Below are positions 10,812 to 22,500 of a DNA stretch of 55,336 nucleotides, in pieces (position 1 is the first letter of the stretch; each line of letters starts with the position of its first letter). The translations under genes were made by a program, and so were the position numbers. Source of the DNA: Mesotaenium endlicherianum (Eukaryota; Streptophyta; Zygnematophyceae; Zygnematales; Mesotaeniaceae); contig WELA01001462.1 of the NCBI GenBank assembly GCA_009602735.1, forward strand, positions 181,539 through 236,874. The letters run 5' to 3'. The notes under the pieces were generated by a model. That model did no database searches. It worked only from the letters and a program-made list of their open reading frames with translations, and had not been told where the DNA came from.

Positions 10812-10918
10812 GGGCGAAGGGCTAGGAGCACAGCATGCTGGATGGGAGAGGGATCAGTAATTTCAGTTGACGAAACCTATGTACCCTGTGTCAGTGTTGT
10901 CGAGGCAACAACGTATTA

Positions 10919-10929
10919 GTTGGAGGGAC
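10919..10929 (+). other. polypurine tract, family B element 1
   Basis: GTTGGAGGGAC abuts the 3' LTR, in the usual position of the plus-strand primer. The same tract precedes the LTR in the minus-strand sister copy. Confidence 0.8.
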
Positions 10930-11647
10930 TGTAATGAATCAGTATATTGGTTGATATAATATTCATTTAAATATAACAGGTTAGTAAGTTGAGCCTGCTG
11001 AACTCTAGTTCATAATCAATCTGCTGGACTTCATATTTAATATCAATTTAACGACTCAGCCGGAATAGCAGGCTGGAGTCAGCTTAAGTCAGCTTGCTGA
11101 CACATTCTTTGACAGCCAGCTGACTTCCGTACTCGGTAGCAGCGTACTGCCTCGATATGCATCTAAGTGTGGTATGCTTGATGAATGGCCAGATGACATC
11201 CCTATGATGGATGGCGATTCGGGATGATGGGAGATGGCGGTGGATTTGGTTAACCGAGGTCCTACCAACGTGGTTAACTCCCGGGTAGGCGGTGCCATCG
11301 CACTGGCCGTTGAACAGTAAACTCATTCCATGTACATATGGTAGGCATTGCTCTCGAGTTCGGCATTCGGAAACGAGGCCAACTCTCTTGTACAGCTTAC
11401 TGAGAGAGATCTGAATCCAAGGCGAGAAGCCATTGATACGCACTGTCTTCTAACCTTGCTTATGTATGAGTTTATTGATTGCATTATTGATGCTAGTTTA
11501 CTCGCATTTGACTTACGAGTGTTGTTCACTGCTAGTGTGTTGTCCTTTGCCGTTTAATCAGTTAACGAAAAATCCACAAAGAATCCTTGCTGATATAAAG
11601 ATCTTTATTACTTGTTAATCGCCTATTTGGTAAGTCGATTCATTTCA
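10930..11647 (+). repeat. family B 3' LTR
   Basis: This 718-bp LTR runs from TGTAATGAATCAG to GATTCATTTCA and is related to those at 16712-17429, 24917-25636 and 38048-38767. It contains an antisense ORF of 88-119 codons that recurs in all full copies, probably only because the LTR sequence is conserved. Confidence 0.9.
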
Positions 11648-12433
11648 CGCCGTGACCTCCGCGAGATACCAACAACGACGGGCATCTGAATCCGAGTGCT
11701 CTTTTGGTGTTTAGGCAGTTCAAGAAGCATTTCAAAATGTTTGAAATGAATTGTAATTGCATTGTGGCCGAGTTTGGTCAGTACGACGAAGTACTAGACA
11801 CTGGGAGGAGATTTGAGCGGCCTGGATTTGCAAACATACGTGTGTTCTTGGGACCAATGAGGTTCTTGGGTTTCTGGAGTGAGTTTTTTTTGAAAAAGTG
11901 GAAATATATCTCCAGAAAAACTCGCATCCGGAACCTCCGGAGGCAATGATTGAACTTTGGGTTCGTTTTGGGTCGGGAACGCAACGAACCTGTGTGGATT
12001 TGGTAATCCTTGTGAATCAATGATATATCTTGATTGACGAATAAAAGATGGCCGAGACACGCGCAAGTAACTTCGAGTTTTGAGTGCAACATTGGGTATG
12101 CATATTCTGCTCAATGGGACCACACTGTTTGACGTGTACGCTACGCCAGGATACTTGGCACGACCGATGACTCCGAAATAGAAAAGATAAGGTGTGTGTC
12201 GATTCCTGAAAACGCAAATAACCTCGAGAGGTCATTTGCCTTTTGACCTATTCAATTCAATTTTCGTCATATTTCAATTTTACACGTCAATAAGTTGAAT
12301 AGAAAGCAGCCCGCGTAAGTGCACTGTAACCAACGAAACATGACCATTTTTTGAACTAAAAAAGACGCGTTGTACCGTCGGGTATACGCAGGTACACTCG
12401 AATAGAAAAGAATCTCTCGGTTTTGCCCACTCT

Positions 12434-12457
12434 AAATTGGCCCTAAGGGGCCAATTT
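12434..12457. repeat. perfect 10-bp inverted repeat
   Basis: AAATTGGCCC and GGGCCAATTT flank the loop TAAG. The preceding CCCACTCTAAATTGGCCCT recurs almost unchanged near 45310, so it may be part of a dispersed repeat. A terminator role is not supported. Confidence 0.6.
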
Positions 12458-13489
12458 CAAAGGAAGGGGTAAGTATAAATCAAATTGGAGCGAGCTCCTG
12501 AAGGTTGTCGCGACTGCTATCCGTTTGACGATGCTGCACGCGCAGCGCAAGTCACGACCACTCAGGTACGGAAGTCAACGCTGATTTCTGTCTTATCAGT
12601 TGACCACCAATGTTCAGCATTGGTCCAAGTCACGTGCAAACTTGACTAGGAATTAGGTCAAATCCGACGCTCGGGGATGGGTGGGGTTTCATATCCCAGT
12701 CAACCGAGAAGCTGACTAAGCTAAAACCTGCAAAGATGTCGAGTCAGGTGCAAAGCTGGCTATGCTAAAGACAACCAGAAGATGCTAAGCCAGAAGCGCT
12801 GACCACGATGGCAATCTTAGGCGCTAGACTAGGGCCGGGGTTGCCACGACTTAAGCAGCCACCCAAGGGATATGGGCCGCGTCGTCATTAAGACCTGCAT
12901 GCTAGCAAAAAGGTTAAATTGCCCGGGTGATAAACTCGAGGAATGCATGCATGCGTTATTACGTGGTTGTGACGCAGCATGGGGACTTTCGAGAGGAAGA
13001 TGCCTGCATGCGTGGTGCCTGGGTAAGGCACGAGCATTGCACGCACTTACTGTAATGATTTTGCTTCTCACGAGGATCTTTACTCGATATTCAAGTATGA
13101 TTTAATATCAGCAAAAAAGGAATAGCGATAACTTCGAGAAAATAAACAATCCTTGTGAAAGCGAACATAAAATTAAAGTAGAATTTGTGCTTGTGAGAGT
13201 TGCATTCACAATGACTCTTGCAAGTATACATACTTGCACAACATGAGGCACTGGAGTGCTTTGAGTCACCACCTAGGGCACAGGTTCATGTTCAACAAAA
13301 ACAGGCGAAGGGGCATAGCCCGTTCGGCTGAATGCTCGTAATGCGCCGCTTGGCCGTTTGGAGACTTTTCGGCGGTTCACAAAAAACCGTTTCGCGCCAA
13401 AAGGGCGTTTTTGCGTTCACGCGACTTTCCGAAAAAGTCGCAATTGTTCGCGGGATTGCTTACGGATCCTTTCGTCATGATTAGGCAGT

Positions 13490-13568
13490 TGTGAAGACTA
13501 CCTTGCCAATCGGTTAGGTGTGAACGTTTCAAACGAAAGGCCGCGGGTTCAAATCCGCTCGAATGCAA
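13490..13568 (+). other. tRNA-like segment (possible SINE head or tRNA relic)
   Basis: TTGCCAATCGGTTAGG (13503-13518) resembles a pol III A box/D arm, and GGGTTCAAATCC (13545-13556) resembles a B box/T arm. One base appears to be missing from the T stem (CCGC where CCCGC is needed), and I find no matching acceptor stem, so it is not a normal tRNA gene. Confidence 0.3.
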
Positions 13569-13947
13569 AGCGACTTTTGTATATTTGATTTTGTTTGAAT
13601 TTTACAACTGTTCGATTTAAAGACTCGTCGTTAAACCAAAAGCAACGACAGTGGCATTATCCGAAATAGTGACAATCAAATCAGTTGATCAATCTATGAT
13701 TAATTAAGTTCTCTTCATAAATAATCAAAGTAGCTTTATGATTAATTATGTCTTACCATTGCGAAGTAGTCGAATTATTTTACGACGCTTTTTGCAATAG
13801 CATCTTGGTCGTTTCGCCAATCATCCAGGAATTAGTTGGCACACGCATGTGGCGACTGATTCATCAAGATGCAATCATTTATTGATAAATAGTATAACGT
13901 ATTTTAGGTAATTAGGAAAATACGCCTAAAAATCTCAGATTGTTACA

Positions 13948-13960
13948 CTCCTCTCCCCTA
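13948..13960 (-). other. polypurine tract, family G
   Basis: The minus strand reads TAGGGGAGAGGAG directly before TGTAACAATC. It is a purine run ending at a TG-initial LTR edge, the canonical arrangement. Confidence 0.65.
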
Positions 13961-14182
13961 AAAGAACTTAACGTCCTCGTTAAGCATACGTCTTTTAAGT
14001 CATGTGGTGTCAATACTGGCCTTAGCTAGCGGGAAACACAGGTGAGCGAATGGACTTTGCATCATCACAGGGATGGAAAAGAGCGATTACTTGGCCGCGT
14101 CTCTTTTGCGTTTGTTCCTTGGCTTACGAATCGTACCATCTAGCACACTTGCCGTGGCACAGAGCTTTAGAGCAGTAGCCCA

Positions 14183-15774
14183 TCATAACCAATTCTGCTG
14201 AACCAAGTCACTATAATATAGTAGGAGATTGTCATGAGGTTCGTACAAGTTCCAACTGGAGTCGTAATCTAGACATTTTATCAAAAGCTCCATTGTGGGA
14301 GGCTTATAACGGGTGTAGCAATGTCCTAAGACTTTCTCCACATCGCAGGCCTTATCATCATCGGCGAGTTCCACTTTGGGTGCCTGTGGTTGGTAACGGC
14401 CGTCAGACCTAAATAACTTAAGTAAACTGACATGGAACACAGGATGCGTTCGCCCCATGGATTTAGGCAAATCCAGTTGGTATGCAACAGGTTCAACCTT
14501 TGCAATAACGATAAAAGGGCCTACCCAACGAGGCAGAAGCTTGCGCTTTCCTGGGTGCTTGAGTTGCAAGTTTTTAGTTTGCAAAAGTACCTTATTGCCA
14601 ATTTCAAAACTCAACTCAGTCCTGTGCGTATCAACAAACTTCTTTTGCCAATCTTGAGCGGCGGCTAGTGCCAACTTTGCTTGTTCGTGCACCTCTTGAA
14701 AAGAGTGGAAAAAGAGGCGAGCACTTTGAACTCTCATGGTCGACATCCCCGCCTCTGCGTAAACAACGCGTGTGAGAGGAGTGTGCGGATGTCTTCCATA
14801 GTTACGAAAAAACAAAATTTTCTTAACACTCTCCTTATAAGCATTATTTACTGCGAACTCTGCAACTGAAAGGAGGGTGTCCCAGTTGTTTTGGCAAGGA
14901 TTCACATAATGCCTAAGGAACTGTTGCAGAACGCGGTTCATTTGTTCTGTCTGACCATCAGTCTGAGGATGGAAGCTAGTTGACATCTTAAGTGTCGTAC
15001 CAAAATGCAAGCAAACTTCCTGCCAAAAGTGGCTTGAAAATTGTGAGACAATCACTTCTGATCTCTTTGGGCATGCCATGTAACTGGAATACGTGATTGA
15101 CAAAAAGACGAGCTGTCTCCTTGGCATCAAGTGATGGTTTAGTGGCCACAAAGTGCACCATCGTAGTGAAACGATCCACGATCGTTAACACCCCATTGTG
15201 TTTTGTATCGGTGGTAGGCAATTCAATGACAAAGTCGAGGCTTATGCTTTCCCAAAGAGCACCTGCAAGTTCTAATGGATGCAACTTCCCAGCCGGCAAC
15301 GAGTTGCTAGGCTTATTCCTCTGACATGTTGCGTAGTTGGTGATGTACTCGGCAACATCAACCTTGAGGGACGACCAAATGTACCCTCGGCGCAAAGAGT
15401 GTGTGGTTCTGGTAATTCCATGATGACCAGAGTAAGGAGAGTCATGCGCTTCCCGTAGTAGCGCATATCTTACTGGGCCTACTAGGACAACAATGCGCCC
15501 ATTGTGCCACCAAAAACCGTACTCAAACGCATAGTTTGAGTGTTCTTTTGTCCATACTGTCCATCGTCACGGCTACACCGTTCAAGCCAGCATTCAGGAG
15601 ATCTAGGAAAAACAGATCTTTGCGATAACCCTCGTGAAACAGTCGATGCAGGTCAAGTGCTTCAGAGGTATGCATGCTATCCAAATCGGGTTGGCCCGCT
15701 TCACCAAGCCGGGCAACGGCAGATGTCTGGGGGTACAGCGGAATCAAGGGTGGCCACCCTCGAAGCTTGACCAT
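14183..15774 (-). pseudogene. integrase with chromodomain-like end, family G, frameshifted
   Basis: The upstream spacer (15774-15523) is followed by a zinc-binding region with HDSPYSGHHG and CQRNK, then SLDFVIELP as the first catalytic Asp context and GMPKEIRSD as the second. A frameshift near 15050 moves to the frame carrying SFHPQTDGQTEQMNRVLQQF with the catalytic Glu. The end contains LPRWVGPFIVIAKV, HPVFHVSLLKLF and a divergent chromodomain (MELLIKCLDYDSSWNLYEPH) where the usual VKWKGY is altered. At least two frame changes make it non-functional. 13961-14182 is its non-coding 3' region. Confidence 0.85.
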
Positions 15775-16000
15775 TTTTGGTCTTGCAAACTAGCAACAGT
15801 CCCCAACATCTAATGGTGATGGAGAATTCAACTTAGAGGGTTCGCAGCATTGTTGCGACTAGGGCGATAAACCCAGTTAAAGTGGAATCGTTGCAAGAAC
15901 TCAGACCATCTCGTCTGCCGCCTCGATAGCGTTGGCTGAACTTGAAAGAAAGTATTTGGGCAATGATTTGTAATCCGAGTTATGAAATACGTCTGTACAG

Positions 16001-16510
16001 CCCTTTTGTGTCGTACTGTACGATTCGGTATACTTCGTATGTCTGTCCGGCTGGGTACGCGTTAAACCGATAGCATTATTTTCGATTTTTTAAATTGTGT
16101 CGGTTTAATTATCGCACACGTTTTTTTTGTAAATTTGGACATCCACTTAAGTCTGGCGCACGTATGAACCCCTCGCGCCAATGCACACGTCGACGGGGAG
16201 GCAATTCGTGGAGTCTCGGAATTTGCCGTCTGAAATAGGATGGATGAAAGATTTAACCTCTTCCTCACCTGCCCTCGATCTGCCCTCGATCTGCCCTCGC
16301 GCTTCGCATTTTTTTGCAGCTGCAACATGTGTCTTCTTATCTGCGCTTCCAACTATTTCGCCAGTTTCTTGAAGCTGTATTACTCTGAGGCCTATGAAAG
16401 TAGTACCATGAAAACATAGACCCCCTTTTATATCCTTTTGCCTTACTTCTATCTGTTTCATGGAATTTGATGAAGAATCTTCGCAAACGTTATAGGGAAT
16501 AGGTCTTCAT
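16001..16510. other. non-coding spacer with an 11-bp triplication
   Basis: No supported gene. At about 16269-16301 the unit CTGCCCTCGAT occurs three times in tandem, the last with a small change. Minus-strand ORFs of about 100 codons here have no recognisable motif. Confidence 0.5.
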
Positions 16511-16711
16511 TTGTGGATAAAATCATGCGTTATAGATTGTAATGAAGACTACAAGAGTATGTTACAAGTCATGGACAAAACAGTGAGTGACCTACGCGCT
16601 CGTACTATCCGCATGCAACGCCTTCTTGTAGCTTACAAGGATCGGATGAAATTTGATGAAATAAAGACTTCACCACCTGTTAAGAGAATTGTTAGAACAC
16701 ACTTCTGGTTG
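16511..16711 (+). pseudogene. left part of an ORF split by a retrotransposon
   Basis: Sixty-seven codons from MWIKSCVIDC end in VRTHFWL exactly at the insertion point of the family B element. The right part continues in the same frame after the duplicated GGTTG, at 25642. The product would be about 109 residues, charged and probably helical. I do not recognise a family. The ATG could be internal to a longer or spliced gene. Confidence 0.55.
16707..16711. other. target-site duplication, left copy (GGTTG)
   Basis: GGTTG immediately left of the LTR is repeated immediately right of the opposite LTR (25637-25641). Five base pairs is the normal duplication for Ty3/gypsy integrases. Confidence 0.85.
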
Positions 16712-17429
16712 TGAAATGAATCCACTTACCAAATAGGCGATTAACAATTAATAAAGATCTTTATATCAGCAAGTAATCTTTATGGTAATTTCCGCTAACT
16801 GGTTAAACGGCAAACGACAACACACTAGCGATGAATAATACTCGTAAGTCAAATGTGAGACTAGCATTAATAATGCAAATCAGTAAACTCATACATAAGC
16901 AAGGTTAGAAGACAGTGCGTATCAATGGCTTCTCGCCTTGGATTCAGATCGCTCTCAGTAAGCTGTACAAGAGAGTTGGCCTTGTTTCCGAATGCCGAAC
17001 TCGAGAGCAATGCCTAGCATATGTACATGGAATGAGTTTACTGTTCAACGGTCAGTGCGATGGCACCGCCTACCCGGGAGTTAACCACGTTGGTAGGACC
17101 TCGGTTAACCAAATCCACCGCCATCTCCCATCATCCCGAATAGCCATCCATCATAGGGATGTCATCTGGCCATTCATCTAGCATATCGTACTTAGGTGTA
17201 TATCAAGGCAGTTCGCTGCTACCGAGTACGGAAGTCAGCTGGCTGTCAAAGAATGGGTCAGCAAGCTGACTTATATGGACTTTCAGCCTGCTGCTTTCGA
17301 TTGAGTCAGCAAACTGATAATTATGTCAAGTCCAGCAGACTGACTATTAACTAAAGTTCAGCAGGCTGAACTTATTCAACTATTATATTTAAATGAATAT
17401 TACATCTAATAATATACTGATTCATTACA
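16712..17429 (-). repeat. family B element 2, 3' LTR
   Basis: On the plus strand it opens TGAAATGAATCC and closes CTGATTCATTACA. The polypurine tract (ATCCCTCCAACTTAA on plus, 17430-17444) abuts its inner edge, which fixes it as the 3' LTR of a minus-strand element. Confidence 0.9.
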
Positions 17430-17444
17430 ATCCCTCCAACTTAA
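17430..17444 (-). other. polypurine tract, family B element 2
   Basis: The minus strand reads TTAAGTTGGAGGGAT, directly followed by the LTR start TGTAATG. An almost identical tract lies internally in element 1 at 6598-6612. Confidence 0.8.
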
Positions 17445-17542
17445 CTTGTCGACGCCTCGACAACATTAAACTGCAAAAGCCTTAAATAAAGGAACTGACC
17501 CCGACCAGCCTCCCCTACTGATTGTCTTTTCAGCCTGTCACC

Positions 17543-19240
17543 TTAAGGGGTTGTTCCTGGGGCTTCTGGATCAGGAGACGGAGATCTGGACCTAGATCTG
17601 GACAGCCCTCTAGGTCTGTCAGCTGGCCTTCTAAAGAACCCTGTTTGCTCTAAAGTCGGGCCTCGAGGAGAACAAAGGATGGTAGCCTGTTCTTCAACCA
17701 CTTGGGTGTTGATCCCCACATAGACAGGCATTCCAGTAGGATGCTGAAATACATTGGCTAGAGGTACATGCCCCTGAGCGGAGGGGGAGGCCGGCATACC
17801 TCTGGCCCACCCGCGTGTCCCTCTTCTGGCACCCCTGTCCGCTGGGGATTTCTGCCTGTGTCTCTTGCCCAGTACAGTCAGATCAGCTTCTTCCCCTGCT
17901 TGGGCAGGTGGGCTGGGGGAGCGAGCGCGGGCTCCAGTTGTCGCCATAACGGGGATCACGTTCCAAATACCTGATCGTGGTTCTTTAGGAGGCGCCCCTG
18001 CCTGCCCCTGGGTATCCTGAGTACCTGCTGCTTATGCTTCTCCTCTGCCTTGTTCTTCTTCCTCATCCTCCTCATCCTCCTCCTCGGAGAGAGTAGGGGT
18101 CTCGTCCACTAAGTCGTCCTGCTCCCTAGTAGACATGGAGTAGTCTACCGACCTCCCTTTCTTAGGGCGCGCTGGAGGTTGCTTGGCCTTCAGCCTGCTG
18201 ATATCTATCCGGCCTGCATTCTTTGCCCATTTGACAAAGGCATGCTTTCCCTTAGAGAAGTACTCTCTTCCCCTCCTCCTATGCTCCTTGGTCTCTGCAT
18301 TCATATTGCTCAGGCATCCATTCAGCCTGGGGTCCCAAGGGGCAATGTGAGGTGGTAGGATGAGATAGCCGTCTAGGCCATAGTGGAAGTCATCCGGTTG
18401 GGCTCGGTCACACTCCTGCTTCTTATTTGTGACGGTCATCCACCTCCAGTCTGTTGGCTGCTGGTAATACTGGGGTCCGTGCTCAGCCTTCCTCAATTTA
18501 CACGGGAACCAGTGGGGAGAGAACATCTGCTGTCCTGCTTCCCTGGCCAAGTACTCCCAGCTCCTTCTCTCAACTTCATTGTAAGCTGGCAGGAGTGTGA
18601 GGTAGAATACCGTATCCTTAAAGCTATCGGGCCGCATGCTCACCATCCGGATGAGTCTCTGATCTCCCACTATTCCCAGTATGGGGACCGGCTTGTCCTC
18701 TGAATCATCTGCAAGATACCAGGCCTGCTCTGCTGTATAGTCCACCATCTTGGCATAATCTTCGTAGAGGACCACACCAGTGTGTGTCTCGATGTACCTA
18801 TCCAGTGCTGCAGCTCCTTCCCTCTGTAGCAGTGTTGTCTGTTCCAGCCTGTTGATCTCCTGGGCTGCCAGCAATGCTTCCTTCAGGTTATCGAAGTTTT
18901 GGCCACCCACCACAGTATACCTGTAAGTGGCCAAGCTCTTCTGCCTGTCCGCTTCAATCTTTTTTCTTTTCTCCTCTTCTGCCGCTGCCGCTTCTTCTTG
19001 CTGTTTCTTCTGTCTCTCCTCCTCAGCCTTCCTGAGGTTTTCCGCTTCCTGATCCTTCTTCCTCTGTGCCTCTTCTGCCGCCTCTTGTTGTCTGCGGACC
19101 CTTTCTTGTTCTCTCCTGGTGAGGGACGTCGCCGCCAGCTCCTTCTGGTATTGTTCCATTGTCCTCCTGGCTTCTTCTGCCTTGCGCTTTCTGTCCTCCT
19201 TTTGTGTGGTGTTGCCATCCTGTGCATGTAACCAGGGCAC
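17543..19240 (-). pseudogene. ORF3 of family B element 2: coiled-coil accessory protein, one internal stop
   Basis: A single frame of 566 codons is interrupted only by TAA at 18034-18032. Residues about 10-125 form a charged coiled coil; about 125-370 look globular, with LIRMVSMRPDSFKDT, EVERRSWEYLARE, WFPCKLRK, QQPTDWRWMTV and LPPHIAPWDPRLNG. An acidic run (EEEDEEDEEEE) follows, and after the stop the conserved ARGMPASPSAQGHVPLAN (about 478-495) and an Arg/Ser-rich tail. The same motifs recur in both ORF3 copies of element 1 despite clear DNA divergence. No membrane segment, protease or nucleotide-binding motif is seen. Function unknown; it is not a recognisable Env. The ATG used is the first in frame, but splicing onto the CAG|GATGG just downstream is possible. 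Confidence 0.82.
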
Positions 19241-19551
19241 AAGTTAGTAGGGTATGGACCTTTTTCATAGGGATTGCAGGAAGTATGTTAGTATTAGTAT
19301 AGTGGATTCGCTGCTATTCACCTTACAGGATGATTGCTAAAAGTTGACGTAGTTGCGATGCGCTAAACATAAACGTATGATTGTGTTGTAGGGTGAGTTA
19401 AGTGATGTAGTGTTCTGCGAGGCCCTTTTTCCTTCAGCTCAAGGTGCTTTATGTGGGCCAGGCTGTCCCCTCTGTCACTATGCTGACACTTAAGATTCAC
19501 GTAACTGTCCCTTTATCGCTCTCGCTCACTAACTGTCATATATTTTCCCCT
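19241..19551 (-). other. pol-ORF3 spacer, family B element 2
   Basis: This is non-coding. A purine tract (plus TTCCCCTTCAACTTAA, 19545-19560) lies at its pol end, matching the internal tract of element 1. CTCACTAACTGTCA and neighbouring bases also match element 1. The ORF3 end carries a CAG|GATGG acceptor-like site near 19217. Confidence 0.6.
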
Positions 19552-22500
19552 TCAACTTAAATGGAGACAGGACCGCCTGTCACCTTCCCGTGTCAACTGA
19601 AATGACAGATATGAAGGGACTCCAGCGGCCCGAAGGTGGAACCGTTTCAACGCCCCTTTGGCATTGGTCAAGTGGTCCTTAAATTCCCAAGTGTCACCAG
19701 AGGCATCGTAACCCTTCCATCGAATGAGGTATTTCATGACATATTTAGACGATCGACGGACCGAGCGAGCGTCTAAACTCTCATCGACCTCATATTCCTC
19801 AGGGTCGCCGTCTCGAACAGCGGGGACCGGTCCCGGTTGGACAGGTTACCGACCTGTGAACAGTGTATCACCTTTGGTGTATGGTTCCAGGAGGGAGACA
19901 TTAAAGACCGTGTGACCCTTGTATTCAGCTGACATATTCAGTTTGTAAGCATTCTGACCGATACGACGTACCACCGAATATGGACCGACCCAGACAGGGC
20001 CAAGCTTTTTCTTGACCACACCAGGGAGGTACAGGTGCTGAGAATGCAGTTTGACTAAATCCCCCTTGGAAAATGTCAGTTTCCGACGGTGTTGATTAGC
20101 GTATATTTGTTGGTTTTCTTGGGCCTTGTGCAGGTTTCGTTGGACTTCTGACAGGGTGTCAGCAAACTCCTGAGTTAAACTGGAGGGAGACCGGGTTGTC
20201 AATCCCTTCAGGGCAAGTTAGAGACTCCCCCAGTACATCTAAAGGAGACTTTGGAACTCTTCCCAGGCTGAGTTCAAAAGGAGTCTTGCTCGTTGACGCG
20301 TGCACCGCACTGTTGACCGCAAACTGAATTTGAAGCAACAGGTCATCCCAATTATCTTGTTTTTGGTTAATATATGCTCTCAGCACCTCCTGCAGAACTC
20401 GGTTAGTTCTTTCAGTCTGCCCATCAGTCTGAGGGTGGTTTGCTGTGCTGAGCAGCTGTTTGACTCCCATTAACCCCATTAAAGCTCTCCAGAACTTAGA
20501 GGTGAATTTTGAGTCTCTGTCTGAGATGATATTAGAAGGTAGCCCATGTTGGCATACTACATGGTTGTACAATTGTCTCGCTGTTTCAAGTGCAGTTACT
20601 TTGACAGTTGTGGGGATGAAAATGACCATTTTTGTCAGTTTATCCACGACTACCAGTATTGAATCATGCCCATTAGCCGTTCGTGGCAGTGTGACCACCC
20701 AGTCCATGGATATAGTTTCCCAGCGTCCAGCTGGGATGGGCAGTGGTTGCAAGAGACCTCCGGGTGGTGTGTGCCGAGACTTATTTCTCTGACACTGGTC
20801 ACAGGACTTGACATATTTCAAGACCTCCCGGGGTAACCCCTCCCAATGATAATGTTTTGCCAGTTTGCCAACAGTTTTTGGCCTGCCCCAAATGTCCACC
20901 CAGGAGGATGTCATGCGCTTGACTCAGTAAGAGAGACCTTATTTCCAAGTTATTAGGAATGACCAGCTTCAGCCTGCCTGAAGTGGTTTCAGTCACCCAG
21001 ACCCCTCCCTTAAGCTTATACCCGAGTGCAGTAGCACGACACACACCAGTAGTGGGGCTGGGCTCAAATGTTGGGTCAGAAAGGTAGGCTTTCCTAAGTT
21101 GTTCAAGGAAGGACTTTTTCACCTTTAGTGAAGTGAGTGCACACAGGACTTTATCTACAGCATGCTGACTAAAGTTCCTTTCTTGCAAGTCAGGTCTTCT
21201 AGAGAGTGCATCAGCAGGATTCAACTTCCCTGGTTTGTAGTCGATCTGGACTTGGAACTGCTCCAGCATCTGGCTCCAGCGGTTCTCCCTCCTCGACAGC
21301 TTGGACTTCTTCTGAAAGTGGGTCAGAGCTAGATGATCTGTAATCACCTTAAAAGCTTTACCATGTAAGTATGCTCTCCACTGTTTGAGTACATGAATGA
21401 TAGCTAGCAGCTCTTTATCATGCACTGAGTAATTAATCTCCGCTGGATTAAATTTCATAGACTCATACAACACAGGATGCCACTCCTGCCGTACCTTACC
21501 ATCCTTTGTGGTTTTGTCAGCAGGCTGCAACAAAATAGCACCCATGGCAAAGTCAGAGGCATCAGTAACCACCTGCACCGGTTTGCTGGGGTCATACACG
21601 GCTAGCACTGGGGCAGAACAAAGGGCATCTTTAAGGGTCTGGAAGGCAGCCTGCTGCTCTTCCCCCTACACATACCCGATGTCTTTCTTAGTAAGGTCAG
21701 TCAGTGTACTGGCCTTTGTGGAATAATTCTCAATAAATCTCCTATAGTAGTTAGCCAACCCGAGGAAGGATCTAACTTCAAAGACAGACTGTGGTACTGG
21801 CCAGTCCCTTATGGTCTAGACTTTCTTAGGATCCACCCTGATGCCTTCCTTACTGACAACGTGTCCTAAGAATTCAATATTTTCCTTAAAGAAATCACAC
21901 TTGCTCATTTTAGCATATAAGTGATTTTTCCGCAGAGTAACCAGGACTGTTTTTAAGTGTTCAGTGTGCTGAGCTTCATCTTTAGAGAAAACTAAAATAT
22001 CATCCAGGAAAACTTGCACAAACTTATCCAAATAAGGTCTGAAAATGTCATTCATAGCACCCATAAAGGTAGCAGGAGCATTAGTCAGTCCAAATGGCAT
22101 CACGTTGAACTCATAGTGTCCATAACGTGTGCGGAAAGCAGTCTTGTGTTCATCCCCCTCAGCAATTCTGATTTGATGATAACCACTCTTGAGATCTATC
22201 TTACTGAACACCTTAGCACCAGACAGGGTATCAAGCAAGTCCTCGATTCTGGGTAAAGCATACTTGTTCTTTACTGTAATTCTGTTCAGGGCTCTGTAAT
22301 CCACACACATCCGCATACTGCCGTCCTTTTTCTTAACAAATGGGATGGGTGCGCCGTACGGTGATTTACTGGGAGAAATATAACCATTTTCCTCAAGCTC
22401 TGCAATCTGTATTTTCAACTCCTCGCTCTCCACATAAGACAAGCCATACGTGCGTTGCCAAGGTTGCTGACTCCCAGGTAATAGATCAATCCTATAATCC

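Larger units (their letters stand above)
2187..11647 (+). mobile_element. Ty3/gypsy family B element 1, plus strand, decayed
   Basis: The order is truncated 5' LTR, primer site, gag remnant, protease/RT/RNase H/integrase/chromodomain, ORF3, then a second truncated integrase plus ORF3, polypurine tract and 3' LTR. The second integrase/ORF3 unit makes it longer than expected. Many stops and frameshifts show it is inactive. Its first LTR bases were displaced leftwards by the family A insertion, so a target-site duplication (CGCCG would be expected from the right flank) cannot be checked. Confidence 0.88.
11648..13947. other. non-coding interval with dispersed repeats and an unplaced LTR
   Basis: No convincing gene is seen; ORFs are short and lack motifs. 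It contains CTCAATGGGACCACACTG (12110-12127), shared with the hairpin near 38910, a perfect hairpin at 12434-12457, and a tRNA-like segment near 13500. The right end, GATTGTTACA at 13947, is the edge of the 3' LTR of the neighbouring minus-strand element; I could not place its other end. Confidence 0.5.
13948..16000 (-). mobile_element. Ty3/gypsy family G, 3' part
   Basis: Read on the minus strand: end of RNase H, spacer, integrase, chromodomain-like C-terminus, a 3' region, then the polypurine tract TAGGGGAGAGGAG next to an LTR starting TGTAACAATCTGAG. The RNase H end is recognisable by SRRQTRWSEFLQRFHFNW and YRPSRNN (about 15840-15990), although stops follow. Gag, protease, RT and the 5' LTR are absent. 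It differs in sequence from families A and B. Confidence 0.8.

Noticed and set aside
16915..17181. An 88-codon ORF recurring in family B LTRs (also 25123, 38253 and antisense near 11084-11443)
   Set aside because: It runs antisense to the element and its conservation follows that of the LTR DNA. No motif is visible, so I treat it as a by-product of LTR conservation.
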